Source: Streptomyces sp. NBC_00259 (GTDB lineage Bacteria > Actinomycetota > Actinomycetes > Streptomycetales > Streptomycetaceae). From it: DNA of 64,000 bases. The position numbers and the translations under genes were made by a program. Numbering within the stretch: position 1 is the stretch's first letter; each line of letters starts with the position of its first letter. Positions 9,055 to 17,366 of the stretch are shown here, in pieces. A model generated the notes under the pieces. It was given only the letters and a program-made list of their open reading frames with translations, ran no database searches and was not told where the DNA came from. The DNA lies in assembly GCF_036181745.1 (NCBI RefSeq), contig NZ_CP108080.1, positions 4,245,501 to 4,309,500 on the forward strand, written 5' to 3'.

Positions 9055-9083
9055 ACGCTAGCTTCACAAATTTGTGAAGTTAA
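9055..9083 (-). promoter_or_regulatory. Exporter promoter with operator in the spacer
   Basis: On the minus strand TTAACT (9083-9078), exactly 17 bp, then TAGCGT (9060-9055), ending 13 bases before the ATPase ATG. The spacer is almost wholly occupied by the palindrome at 9062-9079, so a bound dimer would block RNA polymerase. Confidence 0.6.
9062..9079. promoter_or_regulatory. Perfect 18-bp palindrome, regulator operator
   Basis: CTTCACAAATTTGTGAAG is perfectly self-complementary and sits in the 68-68 bp region between the divergent exporter and GbsR/MarR genes. It is AT-rich against the local background. Binding by the adjacent wHTH protein, with autoregulation, is inferred. Confidence 0.75.
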
Positions 9084-9143
9084 GGAAGCGTATAAACTGG
9101 GCGACGGGCCGTGAGCAGGGGAGATGATCCAGGGGTGACGCAG

Positions 9144-9629
9144 ATGACCGACAAGGCGAGGGACGAAGAGGCGGTCTCGCGGTTCGTGGAGAGCTTCGCC
9201 GCGCAGCTCGTCGAAGCCGGGATGACGCGCATGCCCGCCCGGGTCTTCGCCGCGCTGCTCGCCTCCGACTCCGGCGCGCTGACCTCCGCCGAGCTGGGGG
9301 AACAGCTCCAGGTCAGCCCCGCGGCGGTCTCCGGCGCGGTGCGCTACCTCTCCCAGGTGCACATGGTGTCGCGCGAGCGCGAGCCCGGTTCACGACGGGA
9401 GCGCTACCGCGTGCACAGCGACCAGTGGTACGAGGCGCTGACCAACCGTGACGCGATCCTGAAGCGGTGGTCGGACTCCCTGCGCGAGGGCGTGGCCGGC
9501 CTCGGCGCCGACACCCCGGCCGGGCGTCGGCTGGCGGAGACCATCGCCTTCTTCGACTTCATCCAGGGCGAGCTCGTCGAGATGATGGAGCGCTGGCGGG
9601 CGCACCGGAGCGAGCACTTCCCCTCGTGA
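9144..9629 (+). CDS. GbsR/MarR-family transcriptional regulator
   Basis: Winged-helix regulator of about 161 residues. The HTH is seen as LTSAELGEQLQVSPAAVSGAVRYL with the wing REREPGSRRERYRV; the C-terminal helices FFDFIQGELVEMMERW would form the dimer interface. Starts at GTG 9111 and 9135 are also in frame; ATG 9144 is preferred for its AGGGGTG six bases upstream. It is divergent from the ABC exporter and shares the 18-bp palindrome with it, so it probably represses both. Confidence 0.85.
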   Translation: MTDKARDEEAVSRFVESFAAQLVEAGMTRMPARVFAALLASDSGALTSAELGEQLQVSPAAVSGAVRYLSQVHMVSREREPGSRRERYRVHSDQWYEALTNRDAILKRWSDSLREGVAGLGADTPAGRRLAETIAFFDFIQGELVEMMERWRAHRSEHFPS

Positions 9630-9654
9630 CCGTACGAGCACTTCCCCCACGTGA

Positions 9655-10503
9655 CTAACCGGGCGGCGCCACCACCGGAAGCGTCAACGACCACGCCTTC
9701 GGCCGCAGCGTCCACGTGCGCTGTCTGACCGGGCCCGTGATCACGGCGTCCGCGCGGTAGCGGAAGCTCGGGCCCGAGACGGTGACGACCTTGGCGAGGG
9801 TGCGCAGGGGCTCCTCGGCGGACGGGCGGCGCACGGTCACCTCGGCGGCGCCCTCGGCCGTCCGTACCCGTACGTCCTCGACCGGCTCGTCCAGATCGCT
9901 CAGCAGCACCCCGTCCGCCTCCACCCGCAGCCGGTGCGTGCGCGCGAGCGGCGGCACGGGCGGGGCGGGCCGGACGAGGGTGCGGACCAGGGACCGGCAG
10001 GTGTCCCACACCGAGCCCGCCACGCCCGCGGGGCCACCGGCCGCGGCCGCACCGGGGCCCGCGGCCGACGGCGTGGCCGGAATGCGCAGTTCGCCCAGCA
10101 CCACCCCGTCGCTGTCGTCGACGAGCAGGTCGAGCGGGTGCGCGGCACCGTCGAGCACCGCCCGCGCGGCCGCCACCGCACCGGTCGGCACGCCCAGCGC
10201 CCGCGCGAGTTCCGTGGACGGCGCGGCTCCCACCGGTACGAGCGAGAGGGCGTCGTCGGCCAGCTCCCGCGCCCGGTGCAGAAAGCCCACGGCACGCAGC
10301 AGCGCACGGTCGTCGCCGACCACGACGAGCCGCCGCGAACCCCTTCTGGCCAGTGCCCGGGAAAATTCCTCGGGCCCGTCGGGCAGGCAGATCTTCGCCG
10401 CCGACCCGGCACACAACACATCCTTCACGATCCGAACGGACTCGCCGTCGAAACGGCGGGCGACCGGGTCGATGACCACCAGGAGCTGGTCGTGAGCCGA
10501 CAC
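9655..10503 (-). CDS. Diacylglycerol/lipid kinase-like protein, degenerate active site
   Basis: About 282 residues with the fold pattern of DAGK/sphingosine-kinase-like proteins. An N-terminal LLVVIDPVARRFDGES resembles the NPxSG start, and VVVGDDRALLRAV lies where GGDGTLNEV is expected. The catalytic GGDGT is not conserved, and SLVPVGAAPSTELARALGVP mimics the LPxGTxNDFA segment with the Asn-Asp lost. Loss of these residues suggests a non-catalytic or altered role. GTG 10503 is chosen for the GAGGAAGG upstream. It is divergent from purA. Confidence 0.6.
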   Translation of the reverse strand: MSAHDQLLVVIDPVARRFDGESVRIVKDVLCAGSAAKICLPDGPEEFSRALARRGSRRLVVVGDDRALLRAVGFLHRARELADDALSLVPVGAAPSTELARALGVPTGAVAAARAVLDGAAHPLDLLVDDSDGVVLGELRIPATPSAAGPGAAAAGGPAGVAGSVWDTCRSLVRTLVRPAPPVPPLARTHRLRVEADGVLLSDLDEPVEDVRVRTAEGAAEVTVRRPSAEEPLRTLAKVVTVSGPSFRYRADAVITGPVRQRTWTLRPKAWSLTLPVVAPPG

Positions 10504-10520
10504 CTCGGTCCTTCCTCGGG

Positions 10521-10565
10521 TAGCATCTTTGTGCAAGAGCCCCTTGCGCTATTGCGCCAGGGGCT
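10521..10565 (+). promoter_or_regulatory. purA leader: -10 like TAGCAT and a 12-bp hairpin
   Basis: TAGCAT at 10521-10526 could be a -10. The following transcript would open with a strong stem: AGCCCCTTGCGC (10538-10549), loop TATT, GCGCCAGGGGCT (10554-10565), with one mismatch. The hairpin lies 79 bases before the purA start and has no U-run, so attenuation or mRNA stabilisation is possible but unproven. It does not match a purine riboswitch that I can recognise. Confidence 0.45.
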
Positions 10566-10644
10566 TGGTCTATTCCGGGGCACCGGGTTGGCGGCTCAGG
10601 CCCCCTGACCATGGACATGCCCCGCCCGGAAGGGGTGTACGCCT

Positions 10645-11928
10645 GTGCCCGCACTTGTGCTGCTCGGTGCTCAGTGGGGTGACGAAGGCAAGGGAAAGGC
10701 CACCGACCTCCTCGGTGGATCCGTGGATTACGTGGTGCGTTACCAGGGCGGTAACAATGCCGGCCACACGGTTGTCGTCGGCGACCAGAAGTATGCGCTC
10801 CACCTCCTCCCTTCCGGAATCCTCTCGCCGGGGTGCACCCCGGTCATCGGCAACGGAGTCGTCGTCGACCCGGCGGTCCTGCTCTCCGAGCTGAGCGGGC
10901 TGAACGAGCGCGGCGTGGATACGTCCAAGCTCCTGATCAGCGGAAACGCTCATCTGATCACCCCGTACAACGTCACGCTCGACAAGGTGACGGAACGGTT
11001 CCTCGGTAAGCGCAAGATCGGCACGACCGGCCGCGGTATCGGCCCGACGTACGCCGACAAGATCAACCGCGTCGGCATCCGGGTCCAGGACCTCTACGAC
11101 GAGTCGATCCTGGCCCAGAAGGTCGAGGCGGCGCTGGAGAACAAGAACCAGCTCCTGGCCAAGGTCTTCAACCGCCGCGCGATCGAGGCGGACCGGATCG
11201 TGGAGGAGATGCTCCAGTACGCGGAGCAGATCAAGCCGTACGTCGCCGACACCACGCTGATCCTGAACAATGCCATCGACGAGGGCAAGGTCGTCCTCTT
11301 CGAGGGCGGCCAGGGCACCCTCCTCGACGTCGACCACGGCACGTACCCGTTCGTGACGTCGAGCAACCCGACGGCGGGCGGTGCCTGCACCGGCGCCGGC
11401 GTCGGCCCGACCAAGATCAGCCGCGTCATCGGCATCCTCAAGGCGTACACGACCCGCGTCGGCGCCGGCCCGTTCCCGACGGAGCTGTTCGACGACGACG
11501 GCGAGGCGCTGCGCCGCATCGGCGGCGAGCGGGGCGTGACCACGGGCCGCGACCGCCGCTGCGGCTGGTTCGACGCGGTCATCGCCCGCTACGCGACCCG
11601 GGTCAACGGCCTGACCGACTTCTTCCTCACCAAGCTGGACGTGCTGACCGGCTGGGAGCAGATCCCGGTCTGCGTCGCGTACGAGATCGACGGCAAGCGC
11701 GTCGAGGAGCTGCCGTACTCGCAGACCGACTTCCACCACGCGAAGCCGGTGTACGAGTACCTGCCGGGCTGGTCCGAGGACATCACCAAGGCCAAGACCT
11801 TCGCCGACCTGCCGAAGAACGCGCAGGACTACGTGAAGGCGCTGGAGGAGATGTCGGGCGCGCCGATCTCGGCGATCGGTGTCGGCCCCGGCCGCACCGA
11901 GACGATCGAGATCAACTCGTTCCTGTAG
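10645..11928 (+). CDS. purA: Adenylosuccinate synthetase
   Basis: GTP-dependent ligase joining IMP and aspartate to adenylosuccinate, first committed step to AMP. 427 residues, full length. LLGAQWGDEGKGK at the N-terminus holds the catalytic Asp and the P-loop-like GDEGKGK; NNAGHTVVV carries the catalytic His; TTGRGIGPTYADK and the GGQGTLLD(V)DHGTYPFVTSSN block are family hallmarks. GTG start preceded by GGAAGGGG. A convergent gene follows across a strong terminator. Confidence 0.98.
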   Translation: MPALVLLGAQWGDEGKGKATDLLGGSVDYVVRYQGGNNAGHTVVVGDQKYALHLLPSGILSPGCTPVIGNGVVVDPAVLLSELSGLNERGVDTSKLLISGNAHLITPYNVTLDKVTERFLGKRKIGTTGRGIGPTYADKINRVGIRVQDLYDESILAQKVEAALENKNQLLAKVFNRRAIEADRIVEEMLQYAEQIKPYVADTTLILNNAIDEGKVVLFEGGQGTLLDVDHGTYPFVTSSNPTAGGACTGAGVGPTKISRVIGILKAYTTRVGAGPFPTELFDDDGEALRRIGGERGVTTGRDRRCGWFDAVIARYATRVNGLTDFFLTKLDVLTGWEQIPVCVAYEIDGKRVEELPYSQTDFHHAKPVYEYLPGWSEDITKAKTFADLPKNAQDYVKALEEMSGAPISAIGVGPGRTETIEINSFL

Positions 11929-11946
11929 GAGCGCGGGCAGTCACGA

Positions 11947-12006
11947 CGAAGGGGCTGCGGGTCCCGCGGTGAGGTCACTCCTCGCCGCAGACCCGCAGCC
12001 CCTTCG
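11947..12006. terminator. 17-bp perfect inverted repeat, bidirectional terminator
   Basis: A 17-base arm at 11947-11963 is repeated inverted at 11990-12006. Inside it GCGGTGAGG and CCTCGCCGC pair again, so almost the whole 60 bases fold. It ends purA on one strand and the PstS-like gene on the other, and the stop and last ten or so codons of the latter lie inside the structure. Confidence 0.85.
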
Positions 12007-13501
12007 GCGTCACGCACGGCAGATGCCCGTGCGTCGTGATGACGTCCTGCCCGCCGCCCAGCCTCATGTAGTTGAGGAAGCTGGACGCGAGCGAGTCGGC
12101 CGGCGGCCGGCCGTAGGTGTACGCGTACTCGATCTCCCGGTACGGGTACGCGCTCGCGCCGATCGTCTCGACCGACGGCGCCTCGCCGTCGATGTCGAGC
12201 CGGTGGGCGCCCTTCAGGCCCGCGCCGCCGCGCAGTTCGCTGTAGCCGATGGCGCCGGGAAGTCTGGCCACGGTGGCCAGGACCTGTTCGGTGCTGTCGA
12301 GTTCGCAGCGGACGACCTTCGCCCCGGGGTCGTCCTTGTGGAGGCAGTCGCGGGAGGAGTTCGCCGGCTCGTTGCGGCCGAGGACGCGGCGCTGGAAGAC
12401 CTCGCGGGTGCCGGAGTTGGCGTCACGGCTGACGAGGAGGATGCCGAGGGGCGGACCGCCCAGCTCGCTCCAGTCGGTGATCTCTCCGTCGTAGATCCTG
12501 CGGACGTCGTCGAGGGCGAGGTTCTTCACCGGCACCTTGTCGTTGACGAGGAGGGCGAAGGCGGAGACGGCGACACGGTTCTCGCGCAGCTGCGCGAAGC
12601 CGCCCGGTTTCGGTCCGTCGGAGAGGGCGATCAGGGGCGGTGAGCCCTTGTCCGACTGCTCGCCCCGTTCGGCGAGTTCCCGTATCCCGGCGGCACTGCC
12701 GTGCGCGTCCACGGTGATCTTCGAGCCCGCGCAGTCCTTCTCGTACTTCTTCGCCAGCTCCCGTGCGACCGGCGCGAAGGCGGTCGACCCGGTGATGGTC
12801 AGCTCGCCCTTGGCGCAGCCGATCGGCGGCCGGGTGTCGTCCCGTACGACGATGATCGCGGCGAGCGCGACGACACAGGCGGTCAGCAGCACCGTGATGT
12901 TGCGGGCGGCCGTGCTGAACAGCGGGGTCTTGTCGTCGGGGAGGATGGCGCGGTTCGGCATCACCTCGCCGTCGCGGATGCCCCCGGTGATCCGGACCTC
13001 GCAGCCGACCGGCCCGCCCGAGAGCAGCACCAGCAGCTTGAAGTGCTCGCCGTGGTTGAGCGGAACGCGCGGGATGTAGAGGGTGTTGCCCACGAACCGC
13101 AGCCCCGCGGCCGGGGTGAAGTGCTCCGCCAGATGGTCCGCGCCGGACGGCTGGGTGACGGCGAGGCCGCGGACGAAGCGGTCGGTGAAGTCGACGGTGA
13201 GACCGTGCAGTTCACGGCCCGTGTAGTCGTTGTCCGCGATGCTCTGCGAGCCGTCGTTCTCGATGCGCAGCAGGACGAGGGTGCCGTCGGACATGTCGGG
13301 GGTGTCGTTGAACAGCCCGAGCCGGATGGTGGACCGGCCGTTGCGTACGTTGCTGCCGATCGGGGTGTCGAGCTGGATGCGGTAGCCGATGCGTTTCCTG
13401 CTCGGGATGCGACGCTCGTACCAGAGCACGCCGGCCGAGGCCAGGATGCCGAGCACGGCGGTACCCAAGGCGACAATGTTCTCGGCGCTCACCCACTCCA
13501 C
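11975..13501 (-). CDS. Membrane-anchored PstS-like phosphate-binding protein
   Basis: 508 residues in three parts: an N-terminal helix (VALGTAVLGILASAGVLWY) and an unassigned beta-rich domain to about 190, a membrane helix (NITVLLTACVVALAAIIVV), then a periplasmic-binding domain. That domain has the PstS pattern: LTITGSTAFAPVARELAKKY, DAHGSAAGIRELAE (phosphate loop) and VSRDANSGTREVFQRRVLG. No PstCAB genes are near, so a sensor or scavenging role fits better than uptake. It is a separate design from the usual lipoprotein PstS. GTG start at 13501; a second GTG three codons later is possible. Confidence 0.75.
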   Translation of the reverse strand: MEWVSAENIVALGTAVLGILASAGVLWYERRIPSRKRIGYRIQLDTPIGSNVRNGRSTIRLGLFNDTPDMSDGTLVLLRIENDGSQSIADNDYTGRELHGLTVDFTDRFVRGLAVTQPSGADHLAEHFTPAAGLRFVGNTLYIPRVPLNHGEHFKLLVLLSGGPVGCEVRITGGIRDGEVMPNRAILPDDKTPLFSTAARNITVLLTACVVALAAIIVVRDDTRPPIGCAKGELTITGSTAFAPVARELAKKYEKDCAGSKITVDAHGSAAGIRELAERGEQSDKGSPPLIALSDGPKPGGFAQLRENRVAVSAFALLVNDKVPVKNLALDDVRRIYDGEITDWSELGGPPLGILLVSRDANSGTREVFQRRVLGRNEPANSSRDCLHKDDPGAKVVRCELDSTEQVLATVARLPGAIGYSELRGGAGLKGAHRLDIDGEAPSVETIGASAYPYREIEYAYTYGRPPADSLASSFLNYMRLGGGQDVITTHGHLPCVTPKGLRVCGEE

Positions 13502-13646
13502 GGAGAGTCACCGTACGTGCGTGCGAGGTGAGTCGGGGCGCCCGGGACGTTCCGTCGGCTGATGTTCGCCGCGCGTTCAGGAGGCGCCCGTCCAAGGTGC
13601 TGGTTCGGGACGCGCCGGACACGGGACGCGCCGGACACGGGACGGC

Positions 13647-15554
13647 TCAGCGGCGGAAGTACTCCCCGGGCTCCCCGTCCAGCCCCATCCCGTACATGAG
13701 CAGTCGCTCCTTGCCCTTGAAGCGGTCGATGCGCAGGCTCTGCGCGGCGCCGTCCGGTGCGCAGTCGGCGTCGGAGGCGCGGGGGTCGGGCACGCGCGGG
13801 CCGATGACGAGCAGATTGCCGACGCCGCCCAGGATCGCCGTGCTCGCGCAGTTGACGGTGCCTTCGAGCGGTTCCCCGGTCGTCTCGTCCATCTTCGGGT
13901 ACGAGTCCTGGAAGCGGACCAGCGGGGCGCCGACGGGGCCCTGGGTGATGGTGACGGTGTTGTCGAACAGCTCGTTCTGGTCGCCGCCGGCGAGCTCGTC
14001 GAAGTGCTGCTTCCAGGTGCCCACGAAGGCCGCGGGGACGATCTGCGGGCCGGTCCTCGCCCTGCGGAAGGTGGCGGTGACGGCGCCGGACGTCCATTCC
14101 ATGACGTCCTGGGAGCGCATGGTGAGCGTCTGGTGCGCGGCGGGGAGGCACTCCCCGGCCGGGACGCTCGTGGTCACGTCGCTCTCGCCGAAGACGATGG
14201 CGTCGTCGTCCGCCGAGACGAGGACCGACCGCCCCATGCACAGCCGTTCGCCGGTGACCTGGACGTACACGCCGGTCTTGCTGCCCTTGCGGCCCTGGCT
14301 GATCTCGATACGGCTGGTCGACTTGGGGCTGTCGTCGCTGCCCTTCAGCACGCCTTCCCAGGCGCCGACGAAGACGTCCGGGACGTCCCCGGCCGTCGTC
14401 GGGCCAGGGGTCTTGCCGGTCTTGCCGCTGCCGGTGGCGCCGCCGGGCGGCTCCTCGTACGACTCGGGGGACCGGTCCGGCCAGTAGGTGGCGGCCAGCG
14501 CGCCACCGCCCGCGAGCACCGCCACCGCGCAGCCGGCCGCGAGGACGGTACGCCAACGGCGCCACCGGGGCGGCCCGTCGACCTGGGTGCCGGGCGCGGG
14601 CGCGCCCGGGGCGCCCGCCGTGTCCTGCGCGCGCAGGCCCTGCGTCGGGGTTTCCGCGTCCAGCAGCCTGGCCGCCTGCTCGCCCAGCCGGGCCAGCAAC
14701 TCCGGCGGCAGCCAGGCGCCGCCGGACACGGGGGCGGCCTGCGCCAGCCGCGCGGCCGAGGGGCGGAGTGCGGGGTCCTTGTCGAGGCACGCCCGTACGA
14801 GCGGGCCCAGTTCGTCGGGCAGGCCCTCCAGGTCCGGTTCGTCGTGCGCGATCCGGAACATGATCGCGTGCACACCGCTGTCGGACGCACCGAACGGCTG
14901 CCGCCCGGTGGCCGCGTAGGCGAGCACCGCCCCGATGCAGAAGATGTCGGAGGCGGCGGTGACCTTCTCACCGCGCACCTGCTCGGGAGACATGAAGCCG
15001 GGCGAGCCGACGACCGCGCCCGTGCTGGTGAGGCCCCCGTCGGTGACGGTGTCCACGGCGCGCGCGATCCCGAAGTCGATGATCCGCGGGCCTTCCACGG
15101 CCAGCAGGATGTTGGACGGCTTCAGGTCGCGGTGCACGAGCCCGGCGGCGTGGATGTGCTCCAGGGCCTGTCCGAGCCCGGCGGCGAGGGTGCGCACCGA
15201 GTCCGGCGGCAGCGGCCCCTCCTCGTCCACGACGGTCTTCAGCGCCGGCCCGGGTACGTAGGCGACCGCCACCCACGGCGGGTCCCCTGCCGTGTCGGAG
15301 CCGATCACGGGCGCGGTGCCGGTGCCGCCGACGCGTTCCAGCGCGGCGACCTCACGGGCGAAGCGCAGCCTGAACTCCTGCTCCGCGGCGAGTTGCGGAT
15401 GCACGACCTTGACGGCGACCGTGCGTCCGCCCTCGGAACGGGCCAGGTACACCCGGCCCATGCCACCGGTGCCGAGCCGGCCGAGGAGGCGGAACGGGCC
15501 GATGCGGTCCGGGTCTTCGGGCGTCAGCGGGTCCACGCCCGGATCTTCGCACAC
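13647..15554 (-). CDS. Transmembrane Ser/Thr protein kinase 1
   Basis: PknB-like eukaryotic-type kinase, 635 residues. Kinase domain at roughly 20-270: glycine loop LGTGGMGRVYLA, AVKVV lysine, catalytic HRDLKPSN, DFGIAR, and activation segment GSPGFMSPEQVRG. A linker leads to one membrane helix (AGCAVAVLAGGGALAATYW) and an extracellular region of about 250 residues with no PASTA repeats, made of two similar beta units that start PDVFVGAWEGVL and IVPAAFVGTWKQHF. The paralogue at 21972-23723 has one such unit. GTG 15554 or GTG 15536 may be the start. Confidence 0.9.
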   Translation of the reverse strand: MCEDPGVDPLTPEDPDRIGPFRLLGRLGTGGMGRVYLARSEGGRTVAVKVVHPQLAAEQEFRLRFAREVAALERVGGTGTAPVIGSDTAGDPPWVAVAYVPGPALKTVVDEEGPLPPDSVRTLAAGLGQALEHIHAAGLVHRDLKPSNILLAVEGPRIIDFGIARAVDTVTDGGLTSTGAVVGSPGFMSPEQVRGEKVTAASDIFCIGAVLAYAATGRQPFGASDSGVHAIMFRIAHDEPDLEGLPDELGPLVRACLDKDPALRPSAARLAQAAPVSGGAWLPPELLARLGEQAARLLDAETPTQGLRAQDTAGAPGAPAPGTQVDGPPRWRRWRTVLAAGCAVAVLAGGGALAATYWPDRSPESYEEPPGGATGSGKTGKTPGPTTAGDVPDVFVGAWEGVLKGSDDSPKSTSRIEISQGRKGSKTGVYVQVTGERLCMGRSVLVSADDDAIVFGESDVTTSVPAGECLPAAHQTLTMRSQDVMEWTSGAVTATFRRARTGPQIVPAAFVGTWKQHFDELAGGDQNELFDNTVTITQGPVGAPLVRFQDSYPKMDETTGEPLEGTVNCASTAILGGVGNLLVIGPRVPDPRASDADCAPDGAAQSLRIDRFKGKERLLMYGMGLDGEPGEYFRR

Positions 15555-15621
15555 CGCACCTTCGGGACGCCGGGTCTCCGCTTACCGGGACCGCCTGCGG
15601 ACTGGGTCACTTCGACAATCA

Positions 15622-15649
15622 TGGTCTAGACCCTTGACAGGTCCAGACC
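15622..15649 (+). promoter_or_regulatory. Chitinase promoter: DasR-like operator and direct repeat over TTGACA
   Basis: TGGTCTAGACC (15622-15632) and AGGTCCAGACC (15639-15649) flank TTGACA (15634-15639), a consensus -35. The copies match the direct-repeat element of Streptomyces chitinase promoters and the core of the DasR binding site. GlcNAc-responsive control by DasR is therefore expected from known biology. Confidence 0.85.
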
Positions 15650-15759
15650 ATTCCCGGTTCAGTGCTCAACACGCCCCATGGCAACGCACGTTGGACACCG
15701 CCTGCACCTGAGGCACCCCTGCTTCCCCCACATCCCCCCACAGGGAAAGGTCGATAACG

Positions 15760-16635
15760 TTGTCACGACGCATTCTCACCCTGCTCGCCGCCTTCGCGGC
15801 GGTACTCGGGCTCGCGGTCTTCGTTCCCTCGACCGCGTCCGCGGCCGAGTGTTCCGCGCCCTGGAACTCCTCCTCCGTCTACACCGGGGGCATGACCGCC
15901 TCCCACAACGGCCACAACTGGCTGGCCAAGTGGTGGACCCAGAACGAGACCCCCGGCTCCGCCGACGTCTGGGCCGACCAGGGCAGCTGCGGCGGTGGCG
16001 GCAACCCGAACCCCTCGGGGTTCGTCGTCAGCGAGGCGCAGTTCAACCAGATGTTCCCGAACCGGAATTCGTTCTACACGTACAGCGGGCTGACCACGGC
16101 GATGAGCGCCTACCCGGCCTTCGCCAACACCGGCAGCGACACGGTCAAGAAGCAGGAGGCCGCGGCCTTCCTCGCGAACGTCTCGCACGAGACGGGCGGC
16201 CTGGTCCACATCGTCGAGCAGAACACCGCGAACTACCCGCACTACTGCGACTGGAGCCAGCCCTACGGCTGCCCGGCCGGCCAGGCCGCGTACTACGGCC
16301 GCGGCCCCATCCAGCTCAGCTGGAACTTCAACTACAAGGCCGCGGGTGACGCACTCGGCATCGACCTGCTGGGCAACCCCTGGCGCGTCGAGCAGGACGC
16401 GGCCGTCGCCTGGAAGACCGGACTCTGGTACTGGAACACGCAGAGCGGCCCCGGCACGATGACCGGCCACAACGCGATGGTCAACCAGGCCGGCTTCGGC
16501 CACACGATCCGCTCGATCAACGGCTCCCTGGAATGCGACGGCGGCAACCCGGGGCAGGTCCAGAGCCGAGTCGACAACTACACCCGCTTCACCCAGATCC
16601 TGGGCGTCCCGACGGGCGGCAACCTGTACTGCTGA
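15760..16635 (+). CDS. Secreted GH19 chitinase with chitin-binding module
   Basis: Extracellular endochitinase, 291 residues. Signal peptide 1-29 (ends TASA/AE). A CBM5/12 module occupies about 31-76, with AxxW(N) and AKWWTQNETPG aromatic residues for chitin. After a short Gly/Asn/Pro linker comes a GH19 domain with HETG at 143-146, Glu144 the probable acid and Glu153 the second carboxylate, followed by YYGRGPIQLSW. The architecture is that of Streptomyces ChiF/ChiG-type antifungal chitinases. TTG start with AGGGAAAGG nine bases upstream. DasR-type control elements precede it. Confidence 0.95.
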   Translation: MSRRILTLLAAFAAVLGLAVFVPSTASAAECSAPWNSSSVYTGGMTASHNGHNWLAKWWTQNETPGSADVWADQGSCGGGGNPNPSGFVVSEAQFNQMFPNRNSFYTYSGLTTAMSAYPAFANTGSDTVKKQEAAAFLANVSHETGGLVHIVEQNTANYPHYCDWSQPYGCPAGQAAYYGRGPIQLSWNFNYKAAGDALGIDLLGNPWRVEQDAAVAWKTGLWYWNTQSGPGTMTGHNAMVNQAGFGHTIRSINGSLECDGGNPGQVQSRVDNYTRFTQILGVPTGGNLYC

Positions 16636-16657
16636 GCCCTGAGCGCGATGCGCAAGA

Positions 16658-16692
16658 CGGGGGCGCCACGGTCACGAACCGTGGCGCCCCCG
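16658..16692. terminator. 15-bp perfect stem, chitinase terminator
   Basis: CGGGGGCGCCACGGT (16658-16672), loop of five, ACCGTGGCGCCCCCG (16678-16692). Located 22 bases after the chitinase stop. No U-run, as is common in Streptomyces. Confidence 0.85.
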
Positions 16693-16743
16693 CTTCCTTG
16701 GTTACGCTCGGGCCGCCGCCGGTACCGATCAGCAAGGAGCGCA

Positions 16744-17352
16744 ATGCATTCCGCCACGACCCCGTTCACGTTGCACCCCTGGAAACAGGGCAACAGGCAC
16801 GAGCGGAGGTCCGGCTGGCAAGGAACGTCGGTGGAGTTCGGCGACATCACGGTGACCTGCCCACTGCCCAGGAACCAGCCGGGGATCGTCATATCCGAGG
16901 TGAGCGGCGGATCGATCCCCACAGCATCCTTCGAATCGCGCGGCATTCACACGGACGCGGCGGTACTGCCGACGCTCAACCGCGCGACGCTCCGGCTCGG
17001 GGACGCCCTGGTCCACATGACGAGGAACCGCTGGGCGCTGACGCATCGAGGGCGGGCGCTCCATCTGAGGTACGGCGGCGACAAGTACCGGCTGTGGGCG
17101 GTCAACCGTCGCGCGTACGTCCTCTCCAGGGCCGCGGACGACGAGGACTCGGGGGTCACCGTCACGGTGAAGGGATCGGGCCGAGGGAAGAAGAGGCAGA
17201 TGGCGGTGAACGTGGCGGGCCGCGCTGTCGCCGCGGACATCGTGCTCGCCACGCTCTTCGCCGGTATCGACAGGTCCACTCTCACCCGGCGGGGAACCGT
17301 GCGGGCGGCCGTGTCGAGGACGGTCGGGATCTACGCCGAATCCCAGTACTGA
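16744..17352 (+). CDS. Hypothetical protein
   Basis: About 202 residues, not recognised. It is rich in short beta-like segments (VEFGDITVTCPLP, WALTHRGRALHLRYGG, YRLWAVNRRAYVLSR, GVTVTVKG), basic overall, with no signal peptide or membrane helix. Near the C-terminus IVLATLFAGIDRSTLTRRG is the most hydrophobic stretch. ATG 16744 is chosen because AAGGAG lies seven bases upstream; a longer reading would run through the terminator at 16658. It stands alone between the chitinase and a convergent hydrolase. Confidence 0.6.
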   Translation: MHSATTPFTLHPWKQGNRHERRSGWQGTSVEFGDITVTCPLPRNQPGIVISEVSGGSIPTASFESRGIHTDAAVLPTLNRATLRLGDALVHMTRNRWALTHRGRALHLRYGGDKYRLWAVNRRAYVLSRAADDEDSGVTVTVKGSGRGKKRQMAVNVAGRAVAADIVLATLFAGIDRSTLTRRGTVRAAVSRTVGIYAESQY

Positions 17353-17366
17353 GCCCAGTGACGAAC

